A stretch of 64,000 bases of DNA, taken from contig JAKUCV010006808.1 in assembly GCA_028386065.3 (NCBI GenBank), positions 22,957 to 86,956 of the forward strand, written 5' to 3'. Shown here piece by piece: positions 33,524 to 42,562 of this stretch. The notes under the pieces were generated by a model that worked only from the letters and a program-made list of their open reading frames with translations, did not search any database and was not told the origin of the DNA. The stretch comes from Turnera subulata. Its lineage: Eukaryota; Streptophyta; Magnoliopsida; Malpighiales; Passifloraceae. Every line of letters begins with the position of its first letter. The first letter of the stretch is position 1. Position numbers and translations under genes: made by a program.

Positions 33524-35320
33524 ATATACAAAAATCAAAATCTCAAAGAGAAATTAAAGCGGAACCATGAAAGAAAATAGAGACCTGGTAAGCCAGCTGA
33601 TTATATACCTTTCTATGGATGACATTTTTACATAAAATATATATAGATTTCCCTCTATGCAAATCTTGTTTAGTATGATGGGTTAATGATTTCATTAAAA
33701 TAAATGCAGTGGAAGGAAGACCTTGTGAATACAAAAATCACAATGGTGGGGGGGACTGTCCGGTGATCATATATATATCCTCAGAATCCCACAGCAGAGA
33801 GTTTGTTGTCATTTTGTGATAATTAATACTGTAATTACATATCATTTTTTTATTTTTTTGGATGTATTATTAATTAGCCAACAACCTTGCAAAAACTTTT
33901 CTCTCTTTTTTTATTATTTTTCTCATAACTGGGTTGCCTTCTTTTTGCCCGTTCAATGCACCCCATTTCTTGTGAATCAATCAATCATAAACCAAAGTTT
34001 CTTTTTTTTTTATTTCTGTTTTTAGAGTACGCTTGTTTCGTTTGGGGTTGGTTGGTGGTCTATTTTTTTTTATTTTTGGGTAACGAAATGGAAATTAATT
34101 ATGGAGGAGATTAGTGAAAAAGCGGTGGTTGTGTGATGTGATGGATACCGCTGGCAAAGTCTGGCATTGGAGAGGGCGACAGCACAGACAGCACACACAC
34201 ACAAACACAGAGTGGTCCCTGCTCCACTCCCCACCCGGTGCTTTTCAACAAAAAAGAAAAAAGAATTGATGAATTTTAGGAGATGATGACCGTGCGATTA
34301 TTATAATTAATTCAGTCTTTGAGTAAAACGTTTTTTTTTTTAATGATAGATTCTTTATTAGTAGCGTTCCTTTTTTTTTTGCTAACCTTTGTTTTTTGGC
34401 TTTATGGTTTGGACTTTGGATGACTTTTTTAATTTTGTCCCAAAAAAATTACTTTTAATTAGTCGTCAATGAGCTTTTGCCAATGAAATACTACTCCAAT
34501 GACGAGGACTAAGCACAAGGAGACATGATACTACTCAAAAAAAGAAAAATAAAATACTGACTAATAAAGGAATTCTAGTAATTATATGACCTCATAATTA
34601 CATGGACAAGAGTCATATTGCGCAAAGCCATGCGATTACTTTACAGTACAATTACTCAAAATGAGAAGAAGGAAGACACCATGCTGGACACAGCTTCCAT
34701 CGAAGTAGATTGTGGAATTTTGTAGGAAACCAAAATGTCCAAGGCATCTCTACCTACATGTAGCTTGGCCATCAAATGACGTAGAATTATCCTATCTTTG
34801 AGATTATGTAGTAATTTGCATCTTGAAAAAAAAAAAAATGCAAAGATGCTTCAAAAGCATGGCCAGTCCATTCAATACCAATAGAGATTGGCTTGGGGGC
34901 TTTCTTAATAGACCTACTACCATGTGGTTGAGGCCCCATAATTGGACTTATTATTCTATGGACTGTATCACATTAAAACTTATCTTAATCGGAAAATAAA
35001 ACAAATATTGATAAAAGATCAGTAATTCAAACCCAGGCCACTAACTTTTGATATGAATTTGCTCATGGATACTCATTTTTTTGAATCTCCATAAAATGAG
35101 AATAAATCATGATCTCTTCTTGAAGAAAAAATTTAAATATTTTTGTTGAGTATAGTCATCAGTAAACTTGTTAACTTTTTTTTTTTTTTTTGTCGAAGCT
35201 TGTTAAATTTTATTTGAAATCCCTTAGTCTCACGATCATATAAATTCAATTTTTTTTATTTCATTACCAAGAGATACCTTCATTAATGTGAGGATGGATA
35301 CTGAATAGATAAGAGATTGT
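33524..35320. other. FLA 3' flank, no gene seen
   Basis: AT-rich sequence with T-runs and short A-runs. The first few hundred bases presumably include the FLA 3' UTR. No ORF with recognisable content, RNA gene or paired element ends were seen up to the LINE target duplication at 35321. Confidence 0.6.
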
Positions 35321-35328
35321 CCCGGAGA

Positions 35329-35343
35329 TTTTTTTTTTTTTTT
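35329..35343 (-). other. Poly(A) tail of the intact LINE
   Basis: A run of about 15 T on the plus strand directly abuts the left target-duplication copy, so the minus-strand transcript ended in poly(A). Its position at the LINE 3' end, right after the ORF2 3' UTR, fixes strand and boundary. Confidence 0.85.
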
Positions 35344-35540
35344 GAGAATCAAATCAAACTTTTTTCATTGCAAAAGAATTAGGAAATGAATCCTAACAAC
35401 TGTTACAGAGATATGTAATATGCGAAGCATATTACAATAGAAATACAAAGAACAAATCCGAACAAATCATGAACTACCAATTACATTGATACCCCAAAAA
35501 AGACATATTTCTTGCACCTCACTGGATAATGTTCTCGGCT

Positions 35541-38500
35541 TCAAATGAGTTGGAACCTCATCTTCATATCCGAACAAATCTCATATAAGATACTGGTTGG
35601 AGATCTAAAGCATCTTGTAAAATGTCTGCGATTCCTCTCCCTCCAAATGTGATAGATGCAGGCAGCAAATGCAACACGCAGTATCATTGCTTGCAGGCTC
35701 TTCTTTTGCAAATGGCATTTAACCCAACAAAATTCCAAGTGCCAATCACCAACTGAACGACTAACATTGCACAGAGATAATAATCTAGTCCATACAAAGG
35801 AAGAGTATGAACATGCAAAGAAAAGATGATCCCTATTCTCACATGTAGCAGAACAGAATAAACAATTAGCATTGGAGATAATACCCCATTGTTGAAGTCG
35901 GGATCGAGTGCTCAACCTGTCAAGTATAGCTAGCCATACAATGAAACTATGCTTTGGTATATGCCCAGATGACCATACAACCTTATGCCAATCCACTCTG
36001 TTATGTTTAGTTCTAATGAGTTCCCAGGCACTTTGAACATTAAATTGCCCCGAGGTAGAAAAATTCCAAATTACTTGATCAGGTAATGAAGATGGAATAA
36101 TACCATCAGCCTCATTTTTGAGTTGAGAAATCAAATTATAACGAGTAATTGGCCAACTCCAAACACCATTAGAGATCAGGCTACTAACCTTTGCATGGAG
36201 AGGAATCTTGGAAGTAATGAGAAGACTAGGCCTTAATGTAGAACACAAAGAGCCTCTTGGAAGCCAAGCATCCCACCAGAAGTATGTGCTATTACCATCC
36301 CCAATAAGGTGAGAAAAACTAGCAGAAAACTGTTTTCGCAACTTCAATATTTTCCTCAAACTCCATGAACAATCAGTAGGAACCTCCAAACTCCATAAGC
36401 TTCTATTCTTGATATAGTACGCATGAATCCATGCCACCCAAAGTGAACCAGCTCTCAAGAGAAGATTCCAAAGATTTCTGGCAATACAAGCAATATTCCA
36501 AGCTTTAAGTTCTTTAATGCCCAAACCACCTTCTTGCTTCGGGGTTGTAATGTCTGCCCAAGAAACCTTAGCTTTCCTGGCATTTGAAGAAGTGCCAGAC
36601 CAAAGAAATGCAGCACATAGCCTCTCTATTTCTTTAAGAAGCCTAGAGGGTAAGAAAAAAAGATTAGACCAATAATTCTGTATGCTAAAGAGCACAGAAA
36701 TGACAAGTTGTAATCTGCCAGCAAAAGAAAGTAGGTGGGCACTCCAGTGATTGATTCTGGCCAGGATCCTCTCCACTAAAACCTTACAATTCTGGTAAGT
36801 TAGTTTGCCAGAAACTAAAGGAACACCTAGGTAGCGTACTGGCAGGATGCCAAGTTGAAAGCCACTTAAATGAAGAAATTGATCTCTTTGAGCATCAGTT
36901 ACACCTGCTAAAAAAACAGCACATTTGGCAGGATTAAACTTGAGACCAGATAAGCAATAGAACTGATCCAGGATGTGTGTTACAGCTGATGCCGAGGTAG
37001 GACTGCCATCAGTAAAAATCATCAGATCATCCGCAAAACAGAGATGCGAAAGATTAATCTTCGAACAGCGAGGATGGTAAGGCAAGATATGATCTGCAGC
37101 TGCTTTGTTTAATAAACAGGATAAAACCTCCATAGAAATCACAAACAAGTAGGGGGAGAGGGGATCACCTTGACGCATTCCCTTACCTCCTCCAAAGTAG
37201 CCACAGAGAGAGCCGTTAATGGATATAGAAAACTTTGGTGTAGTGAAACACACCTTCAGCCAACAAATGAATTGAGCAGGAAAGCCCATTGCTTCAAGAA
37301 CATTGAGAAGGAAACACCAATTCACAGAATCAAACGCCTTCATGAGATCAATTTTCAAAGTGCATCTACTAGATATACCAGCACGATGATAATTATGCAC
37401 AACTTCATGAGCCAAAAGGATATTATCACCTATTCTCCTACCAGGTATGAATGTCGTTTGGTTTTTACTAACAAGATCAGGCAGACATTGTTGTAACCTC
37501 TTGGCAAGTATTCTGGAAATACATTTATAAATGGTAGAGCAGCAAGCAATAGGTCTAAAATCAGTTACCTTTTGGGCATTTGGCACTTTTGGGATCAAGC
37601 TGATAATAGTGGAATTAAATCCCTTGAACATTTTTCCTGACTGGAAAAATTCTTTGACAGCTTGAATTACATCATCACCAACAATGGACCAAGTTGCAAC
37701 AAAGAACTCTGCATTATATCCGTCAGGCCCAGGAGCTTTGTTCTTCGCAAGAGAGAACATAGAAGCTTTAATTTCCTCACCAGTAATCTCTGCTACTAAT
37801 TTCTCACACTGCTCGGCAGACACAGTTTTATGAAGTAAAGATTTAAAATAAGAAACTGAGCCACCAGAAACCGCTGGGTTTGATTGACCTAGAAATTGAT
37901 CATAGAAATTGACAATGCAATCCTCAATCAACCGAGGTTCTGTGAGTAAAGTACCATTAGGGGAATATAGATGTCTTATCGTGTTTCTAACTTTCCTTGC
38001 TCTAACTATATTATGGAAGAACCTTGAGTTTGAGTCCCCACAAGACAGCCAATTTATGCGAGATTTTTGCCGTAGGAATGACTCTTCTGCTATTCGTAAG
38101 TCAGCTAATACAGAAATAAGGCATTGCTCAGTGGAGAGAAGTTCCTCATGAAAATCACCATCATAAATCTGCTGCTGCACAGAATAAAGTTCTTTCTCCA
38201 GATTGGTGATTCTTGAAGATATATCATTGTACCCCCTGTTGTGTAACTTTCTCAACTCAACTTTAAGTTGTTTGAGCTTTTGCCAAAGTTTGTACATTGC
38301 AAAACCCTCAATAGATGTACTCCAAACAGAGGAAGTAAGAGGCAGAAATTTGGGGTGAGTAAGCCAGTGATTACAGAATTTAAAAGGCTTGGGTCCTTGA
38401 ACAATATTATTTGAGGAATTAAAGAGTATAGGCGAATGGTCAGAGATACCTGGTGCCATAAACTCCACAGAGCTAGTCAGAAATTTATTTGCCCAAGCTG

Positions 38501-39116
38501 CATTAATGAGAAACCTATCAAGCTTCCGGAAAATAAGATTTGCTGACTGCCGATTGGACCATGTGTACAATGAACCTGTATATGGATGATCAAATAAACC
38601 ATTTGAAGCAAGACAAGTCGCAAAAGCAGCAATATCAGTACCTAGATGATCAGTGGAAGATAAAGATTCCTCAGGCTTTAGAATGATGTTGAAATCACCC
38701 AAAAGGCACCATGGCTCATTTCCAAGAGAGGAAGCCAATGATGCAATACGGCAATATAAGGAAGTAGTTCTTTCTTGAGCCGAATTAGAACCATAAACGA
38801 ATGTAGCATAGCATGTTACCTGCTCTCTTCTACTTTTAACAAAGCAGTGGATAATTTGATCAGTTTGATCAAGAACAGTGACATCCACCCTGTCAGACCA
38901 GAGCAGCCAGATGCGTCCAAGTCGCGCATTACTGTAGTTATTTGCAAAGCTCCAGCCAGGGAGGAAACTCTTCCTGATTTCAGGAACATTATTAACTTGG
39001 ATTTTTGTTTCAACAAGACATACCAAATCAACATTACTACTGTATATACGCTGCAGTATAGATGCCCTTTTAGAAGGGTCATTTAAACCTCTTACATTCC
39101 ACAACAACCACTTCAT
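35541..39116 (-). CDS. LINE ORF2: endonuclease-reverse transcriptase (1191 aa)
   Basis: This is the nicking and reverse-transcribing enzyme of target-primed retrotransposition. The AP-endonuclease-like domain spans about 1-235 with its key residues present: N7 (LLWNVRG), E36 (LVETK), D141/N143 (GDFNI) and S225-D226-H227 (SDHSPI). RT spans about 505-770 and includes KIDLMKAFDSVNW, GMRQGDPLSPYLF and the catalytic FADD at 694-697. A zf-RVT region lies at about 1030-1109 (CLFCSATCENRDHLFFAC). There is no C-terminal RNase H domain, unlike the decayed LINE at 24420-27960. The ATG at 39116-39114 overlaps the ORF1 stop by one base (TAATG). The frame is uninterrupted, so the protein could be functional. 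Confidence 0.93.
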   Translation of the reverse strand: MKWLLWNVRGLNDPSKRASILQRIYSSNVDLVCLVETKIQVNNVPEIRKSFLPGWSFANNYSNARLGRIWLLWSDRVDVTVLDQTDQIIHCFVKSRREQVTCYATFVYGSNSAQERTTSLYCRIASLASSLGNEPWCLLGDFNIILKPEESLSSTDHLGTDIAAFATCLASNGLFDHPYTGSLYTWSNRQSANLIFRKLDRFLINAAWANKFLTSSVEFMAPGISDHSPILFNSSNNIVQGPKPFKFCNHWLTHPKFLPLTSSVWSTSIEGFAMYKLWQKLKQLKVELRKLHNRGYNDISSRITNLEKELYSVQQQIYDGDFHEELLSTEQCLISVLADLRIAEESFLRQKSRINWLSCGDSNSRFFHNIVRARKVRNTIRHLYSPNGTLLTEPRLIEDCIVNFYDQFLGQSNPAVSGGSVSYFKSLLHKTVSAEQCEKLVAEITGEEIKASMFSLAKNKAPGPDGYNAEFFVATWSIVGDDVIQAVKEFFQSGKMFKGFNSTIISLIPKVPNAQKVTDFRPIACCSTIYKCISRILAKRLQQCLPDLVSKNQTTFIPGRRIGDNILLAHEVVHNYHRAGISSRCTLKIDLMKAFDSVNWCFLLNVLEAMGFPAQFICWLKVCFTTPKFSISINGSLCGYFGGGKGMRQGDPLSPYLFVISMEVLSCLLNKAAADHILPYHPRCSKINLSHLCFADDLMIFTDGSPTSASAVTHILDQFYCLSGLKFNPAKCAVFLAGVTDAQRDQFLHLSGFQLGILPVRYLGVPLVSGKLTYQNCKVLVERILARINHWSAHLLSFAGRLQLVISVLFSIQNYWSNLFFLPSRLLKEIERLCAAFLWSGTSSNARKAKVSWADITTPKQEGGLGIKELKAWNIACIARNLWNLLLRAGSLWVAWIHAYYIKNRSLWSLEVPTDCSWSLRKILKLRKQFSASFSHLIGDGNSTYFWWDAWLPRGSLCSTLRPSLLITSKIPLHAKVSSLISNGVWSWPITRYNLISQLKNEADGIIPSSLPDQVIWNFSTSGQFNVQSAWELIRTKHNRVDWHKVVWSSGHIPKHSFIVWLAILDRLSTRSRLQQWGIISNANCLFCSATCENRDHLFFACSYSSFVWTRLLSLCNVSRSVGDWHLEFCWVKCHLQKKSLQAMILRVAFAACIYHIWRERNRRHFTRCFRSPTSILYEICSDMKMRFQLI

Positions 39117-40699
39117 TAGGTAGATATATGAAGAGGGGAACTATTCCCTTTAGGGGAAACATTTGTAGACTTTCCACGCCCACGACCACGCTTCTGCTTA
39201 GGGCCGGGTTTAGGCTTTGGTGGCAACGCAGTCACATGAGCAGCATCAAGAGGCTGTTTAGCTGGACTAGTTCCCCCAATAGCAAAAGGTTCAGTAACAT
39301 AATTATCCTGTACAGAAAGCATGGACAATGAAGTACCACCAACAGAGTTTGAAACATTTGAAGTCATCAAGGCTTCCAAATCAGCAACAGGGGGGTTACC
39401 AGAATCCACAGAAACTGCAGAACAATCAGCATCAGAAAGAATGGAAACCTGAGATTGACTAACTGTCATGCAAGTAGCCTTATTAGCAGCAGCAGGAACT
39501 TCAACATCAAAACGATCAGTATTAACAGGTAAAGGATCAGAAGCCACCAATGAAGGAATGGCAACCTGAGGGTGATTAGATGTCATGCAAGTGGGCTTAT
39601 TAACAGCAGCAGGAACTTCAGCAACAGATTGTGACACAACAGGTTTAGGTTTAGGAACCCACTGAATAGAAGTTTTCTTGAGAGAGCAAGCAATAGAATG
39701 GTGACCCCATTGGCGACATATATCACAGAACTGAGGTTTCCAAGAGTATGAAACATCAATGGTACGTGTACAACCATCAAATTCAACATCAAGCTGATCC
39801 AACAGAGGTTTTGAGTAATCTACCTCAACACAAGCGTTAACCCTATCAGAAGACATCAATTTGGAGCAATCTTGGTTCATGTGCGAGGGTTTCCCAATTG
39901 CACTGGTCAAGTAGCTCAACCCATCAGTAGTGAGCAACTCAAATGGAACCCTCCTAAGCTGCACCCACACAGGAATTAGGGATGTCGAAAAATCAACAGA
40001 TTGATTGCCAGCTTCCCATTTACGGAGCAAGAAAGGAATCCCTCCTATGTGCCAAGGTCCACCATGAAGAGCACGAGATAGAGAAGGTTCATCAGAAAAC
40101 TGAATAAGATTAAGCCCCTCTGTATAGTTCATAACAGATACAGGACCTTGCCTACCCCATAGCTTCATCGCCATAGCTTGAATCAGACCCAATTTCGGAG
40201 CCAGCCCCATGAATTGACCTACAAGGCAGAGAGAATACTTCTTGCGACCAATGTTCAATAGATGAGACGGAATTTTTATGACATTACCAGCATAGATGGG
40301 TTCCACAAATTCCAAAGGCTGAACAACCTTATTTTGCACAATATTAGTCCAAGAAGAAGCATTAGAGGATGTTCCAGACGATGAGAGTACCTGAGTTTTC
40401 ACAGTGGCCGAAACCCCCAAATCATTTTGCTTAGTTACAGAAACCCCCAATTCAATCGGCTTAGTCTCAGGAACCCTAGCTTGCAAATGATCCGGAGCTG
40501 CAACAGAAATTTCAGGTACAGAGAGCGGAACAATCACTGAACTGGATACATTCTTCCCCTTCAACGTTTTTTGCACATGGGAACTAGCATGGAGCAAGCC
40601 ATCAAGTCGACTAAGATCCAATACTTGAGAAGAACGCTCCCGAGTAAAACCAGAGGAATCCATAACAGAAGGAGAGTGTGAAACAACAAGTGGTGCCAT
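39116..40699 (-). CDS. LINE ORF1: DUF4283 / CCHC zinc-knuckle RNA-binding protein (~527 aa)
   Basis: This is the nucleic-acid-binding partner of plant L1 elements. The open frame extends upstream to 40768, but that codon is TTG; the first in-frame ATG is at 40699, giving 527 residues. Numbering from that ATG, a DUF4283-type region spans about 145-290 (SLCLVGQFMG.., LWGRQGPV.., LHGGPWHIGGIPFLLRKW, IPVWVQLRRVPFELLT). A zinc knuckle CDICRQWGHHSIAC (C-x2-C-x4-H-x4-C) lies at about 325-338. The C-terminal part is low-complexity with two near-repeats of NK(P/A)TCMT and a basic tail RGRGRGK. The stop codon shares its last base with the ORF2 ATG. All key knuckle residues are present. Confidence 0.88.
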   Translation of the reverse strand: MAPLVVSHSPSVMDSSGFTRERSSQVLDLSRLDGLLHASSHVQKTLKGKNVSSSVIVPLSVPEISVAAPDHLQARVPETKPIELGVSVTKQNDLGVSATVKTQVLSSSGTSSNASSWTNIVQNKVVQPLEFVEPIYAGNVIKIPSHLLNIGRKKYSLCLVGQFMGLAPKLGLIQAMAMKLWGRQGPVSVMNYTEGLNLIQFSDEPSLSRALHGGPWHIGGIPFLLRKWEAGNQSVDFSTSLIPVWVQLRRVPFELLTTDGLSYLTSAIGKPSHMNQDCSKLMSSDRVNACVEVDYSKPLLDQLDVEFDGCTRTIDVSYSWKPQFCDICRQWGHHSIACSLKKTSIQWVPKPKPVVSQSVAEVPAAVNKPTCMTSNHPQVAIPSLVASDPLPVNTDRFDVEVPAAANKATCMTVSQSQVSILSDADCSAVSVDSGNPPVADLEALMTSNVSNSVGGTSLSMLSVQDNYVTEPFAIGGTSPAKQPLDAAHVTALPPKPKPGPKQKRGRGRGKSTNVSPKGNSSPLHIST

Positions 40700-40905
40700 G
40701 AATTGTGAAGGATGAGATGGGTGAAGATGGGCGGAGAAAAGAATTGGGTAACAAAGAGAAGGAAACAATCAGGGAATCCAATCAAAGTCGCGTTAATTTT
40801 CCAGTGAAGTTTGTTGAAGAACGAAATTTCAGAGGAAAATCGTAGAGAGAGAAATTTTTAGAGAGAGAAGCACACGCGACTGACCTTAATCCCCTCCCGG
40901 AGATT

Positions 40906-41590
40906 GACTAAGAAATCCCAAGTAAGATAAAAAATTTCAATCACTAAATCACCCAAGATGAAATATTAGAATACCATAAATAGATTCTCATAAATAAAAA
41001 ACAAAAATATCATAGATTGATAATGGCCTATTAAACCTTCAATTAATAAGTGCTACTAAAGACTTAAAAAATAGGAGATATATATACTTCATAAATATAT
41101 TCAATTTTTTTTTTTTTTGAGAACAAATATATTCAATTCTTTGTGAAACATAGATAGATTAGTGACATATGAAATTACTAAACTAAGGCCTAGAAGGTCC
41201 AGGTCCGCGTCCAGGATAAAATTTCAAGTCCAAGTCCAATAAGGAAGATGCTAAAATCTATCTCTTTTGCATATTTCTCTACAGAGAAAACTATGTTTTT
41301 GATTTAGGCAATGAAGGGTCTCTGCAGTCCTTCTCTTGCTAGTTAGTTTTGCAATGCAAGCCCATCAAATATCAAGGACTAGCCATTAGAGAATGTCAAA
41401 ATTTCTCCTTGGCAAGCCAAAAATATTCAAAATAACAATTGGCTTCATCTATCTGAAAATATGAGATGGCAATTAAACTTTAATATAATTAGGCTTATTT
41501 TAGAATAAAATAAGTAAAATTTCTTATTGGGTATATAGATTGGCACATCTAATATTGTCGGTCTCATTTGTCATCAATGAGCAAGGAAGA
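40906..41590. other. AT-rich spacer, no gene seen
   Basis: Non-coding AT-rich sequence with a T-run at 41106-41120. No ORF, RNA gene or paired repeats were recognised. Confidence 0.55.
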
Positions 41591-41599
41591 CAAAATGCC

Positions 41600-42123
41600 T
41601 CACTTCTTCCTCGCTTTTTACTCAGGTATCTAGTTTCTGCAGAATTTTCCTTGCGAGACTGTCATAGTGCAGCCCCACTGCAGCTGTGTTACGACCAATT
41701 ATGCCAGGTTTGCTTGCTAGACGAAGTGGCAATTGAGCATATGCTATTTTTTTTTTGCCCTCACGGAGAGGGTCACCATGGTTTGCATCGCACGATCCAG
41801 AGAATAGGCCATGCGACAAGTTTTAGCCGGTGGTGGCAGAAGTGGCTTTTTGTATTAAGTGGTCCAGATATTGGAGACGCTACTTTGAGTTTTGGAAGGC
41901 TAGAAACAAGTTTGTTTTCAATAAGGTTAATCCAACTCAATCTCAGACAATTACTGTTAGTATGAATATGTTGTTGAATGAGCTGAGCTTAAAATTCTCA
42001 GCCTTTTGCTCAAACTCTGAACATTTGATGCCCCGAGTTGGAGACAAACGAGAGAAGCCTTCAACATTGGATGCCCTCAGCCACTTGCGTTTGCGCAGTC
42101 CCATTCGAAAGCCACATATATAG
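41600..42123 (+). pseudogene. LINE ORF2 3'-end remnant (zf-RVT region), plus strand
   Basis: The frame at about 41640-41800 contains CYDQLCQVCLLDEVAIEHMLFFFCPHGEGH, matching the C-x2-C ... H-x-FF-C plan of zf-RVT in plant LINEs. A second frame (about 41880-42000) reads FEFWKARNKFVFNKVNPTQSQTI, as in sequences just downstream of zf-RVT. The two are in different frames, and nothing upstream (RT, endonuclease) is present. It is an old 5'-truncated LINE in the opposite orientation to the intact one. Confidence 0.55.
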
Positions 42124-42562
42124 AAGGTAGCTGCCACATTCAGCTTTTGCATTAGAGGGCTAGAACAAGTTTCAGGGCTAAAAGAGTCACGCAAGCAAAT
42201 TCGTAGTTACATTGATCTCGTCAATCATATTATTAGCCTCGCTGATTTATTGAATAAACAAGGAGAAACATCAGTTAATTGGAGCTCGATCATCCCAATA
42301 TTATCCATCCAAACCATGCAGGCGGAGCAAAAACCATGAAAGCTGAAGAGATGAAGAACTTGCCAGAAGACATGATAAAAAATAAACCAAGGAATACATG
42401 CTTACATTAATCTATAGATATATCTGTACTGTTTTTTAACAAATTACCAAAAGAATATGTTATGCCCTATAACATATATAAACTTACCAGACTACATATT
42501 CACCACGGCAAAGAACTTGAAAGAAATAATACACTTTGGATACAGGTAAAAAGAATCAATCC
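42124..42562 (-). other. 3' flank / probable 3' UTR of the WVD2-like gene
   Basis: No separate gene is seen. The part next to 42562 is expected to be the 3' UTR of the minus-strand WVD2-like gene, with A/T-rich stretches near 42380-42480 that could hold its polyadenylation site. Confidence 0.45.

Larger units (their letters stand above)
35330..40895 (-). mobile_element. Apparently full-length L1-type LINE with both ORFs open
   Basis: The element is flanked by CCCGGAGAT(T) at 35321-35329/30 and 40896-40905, a 9-10 bp target duplication. A T-run on the plus strand (to 35343) is the poly(A) tail. The 5' end, in the minus sense, begins near 40895 with a ~195 bp leader containing CTCTCTCT tracts before ORF1. 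Length is about 5.57 kb, normal for plant L1. The exact duplication and intact ORFs mean a recent insertion. It sits between FLA and the WVD2-like gene without breaking either. Confidence 0.9.

Noticed and set aside
40700..40768. LINE ORF1 starting at 40768
   Set aside because: That codon is TTG. The first in-frame ATG is at 40699, which is used as the start.
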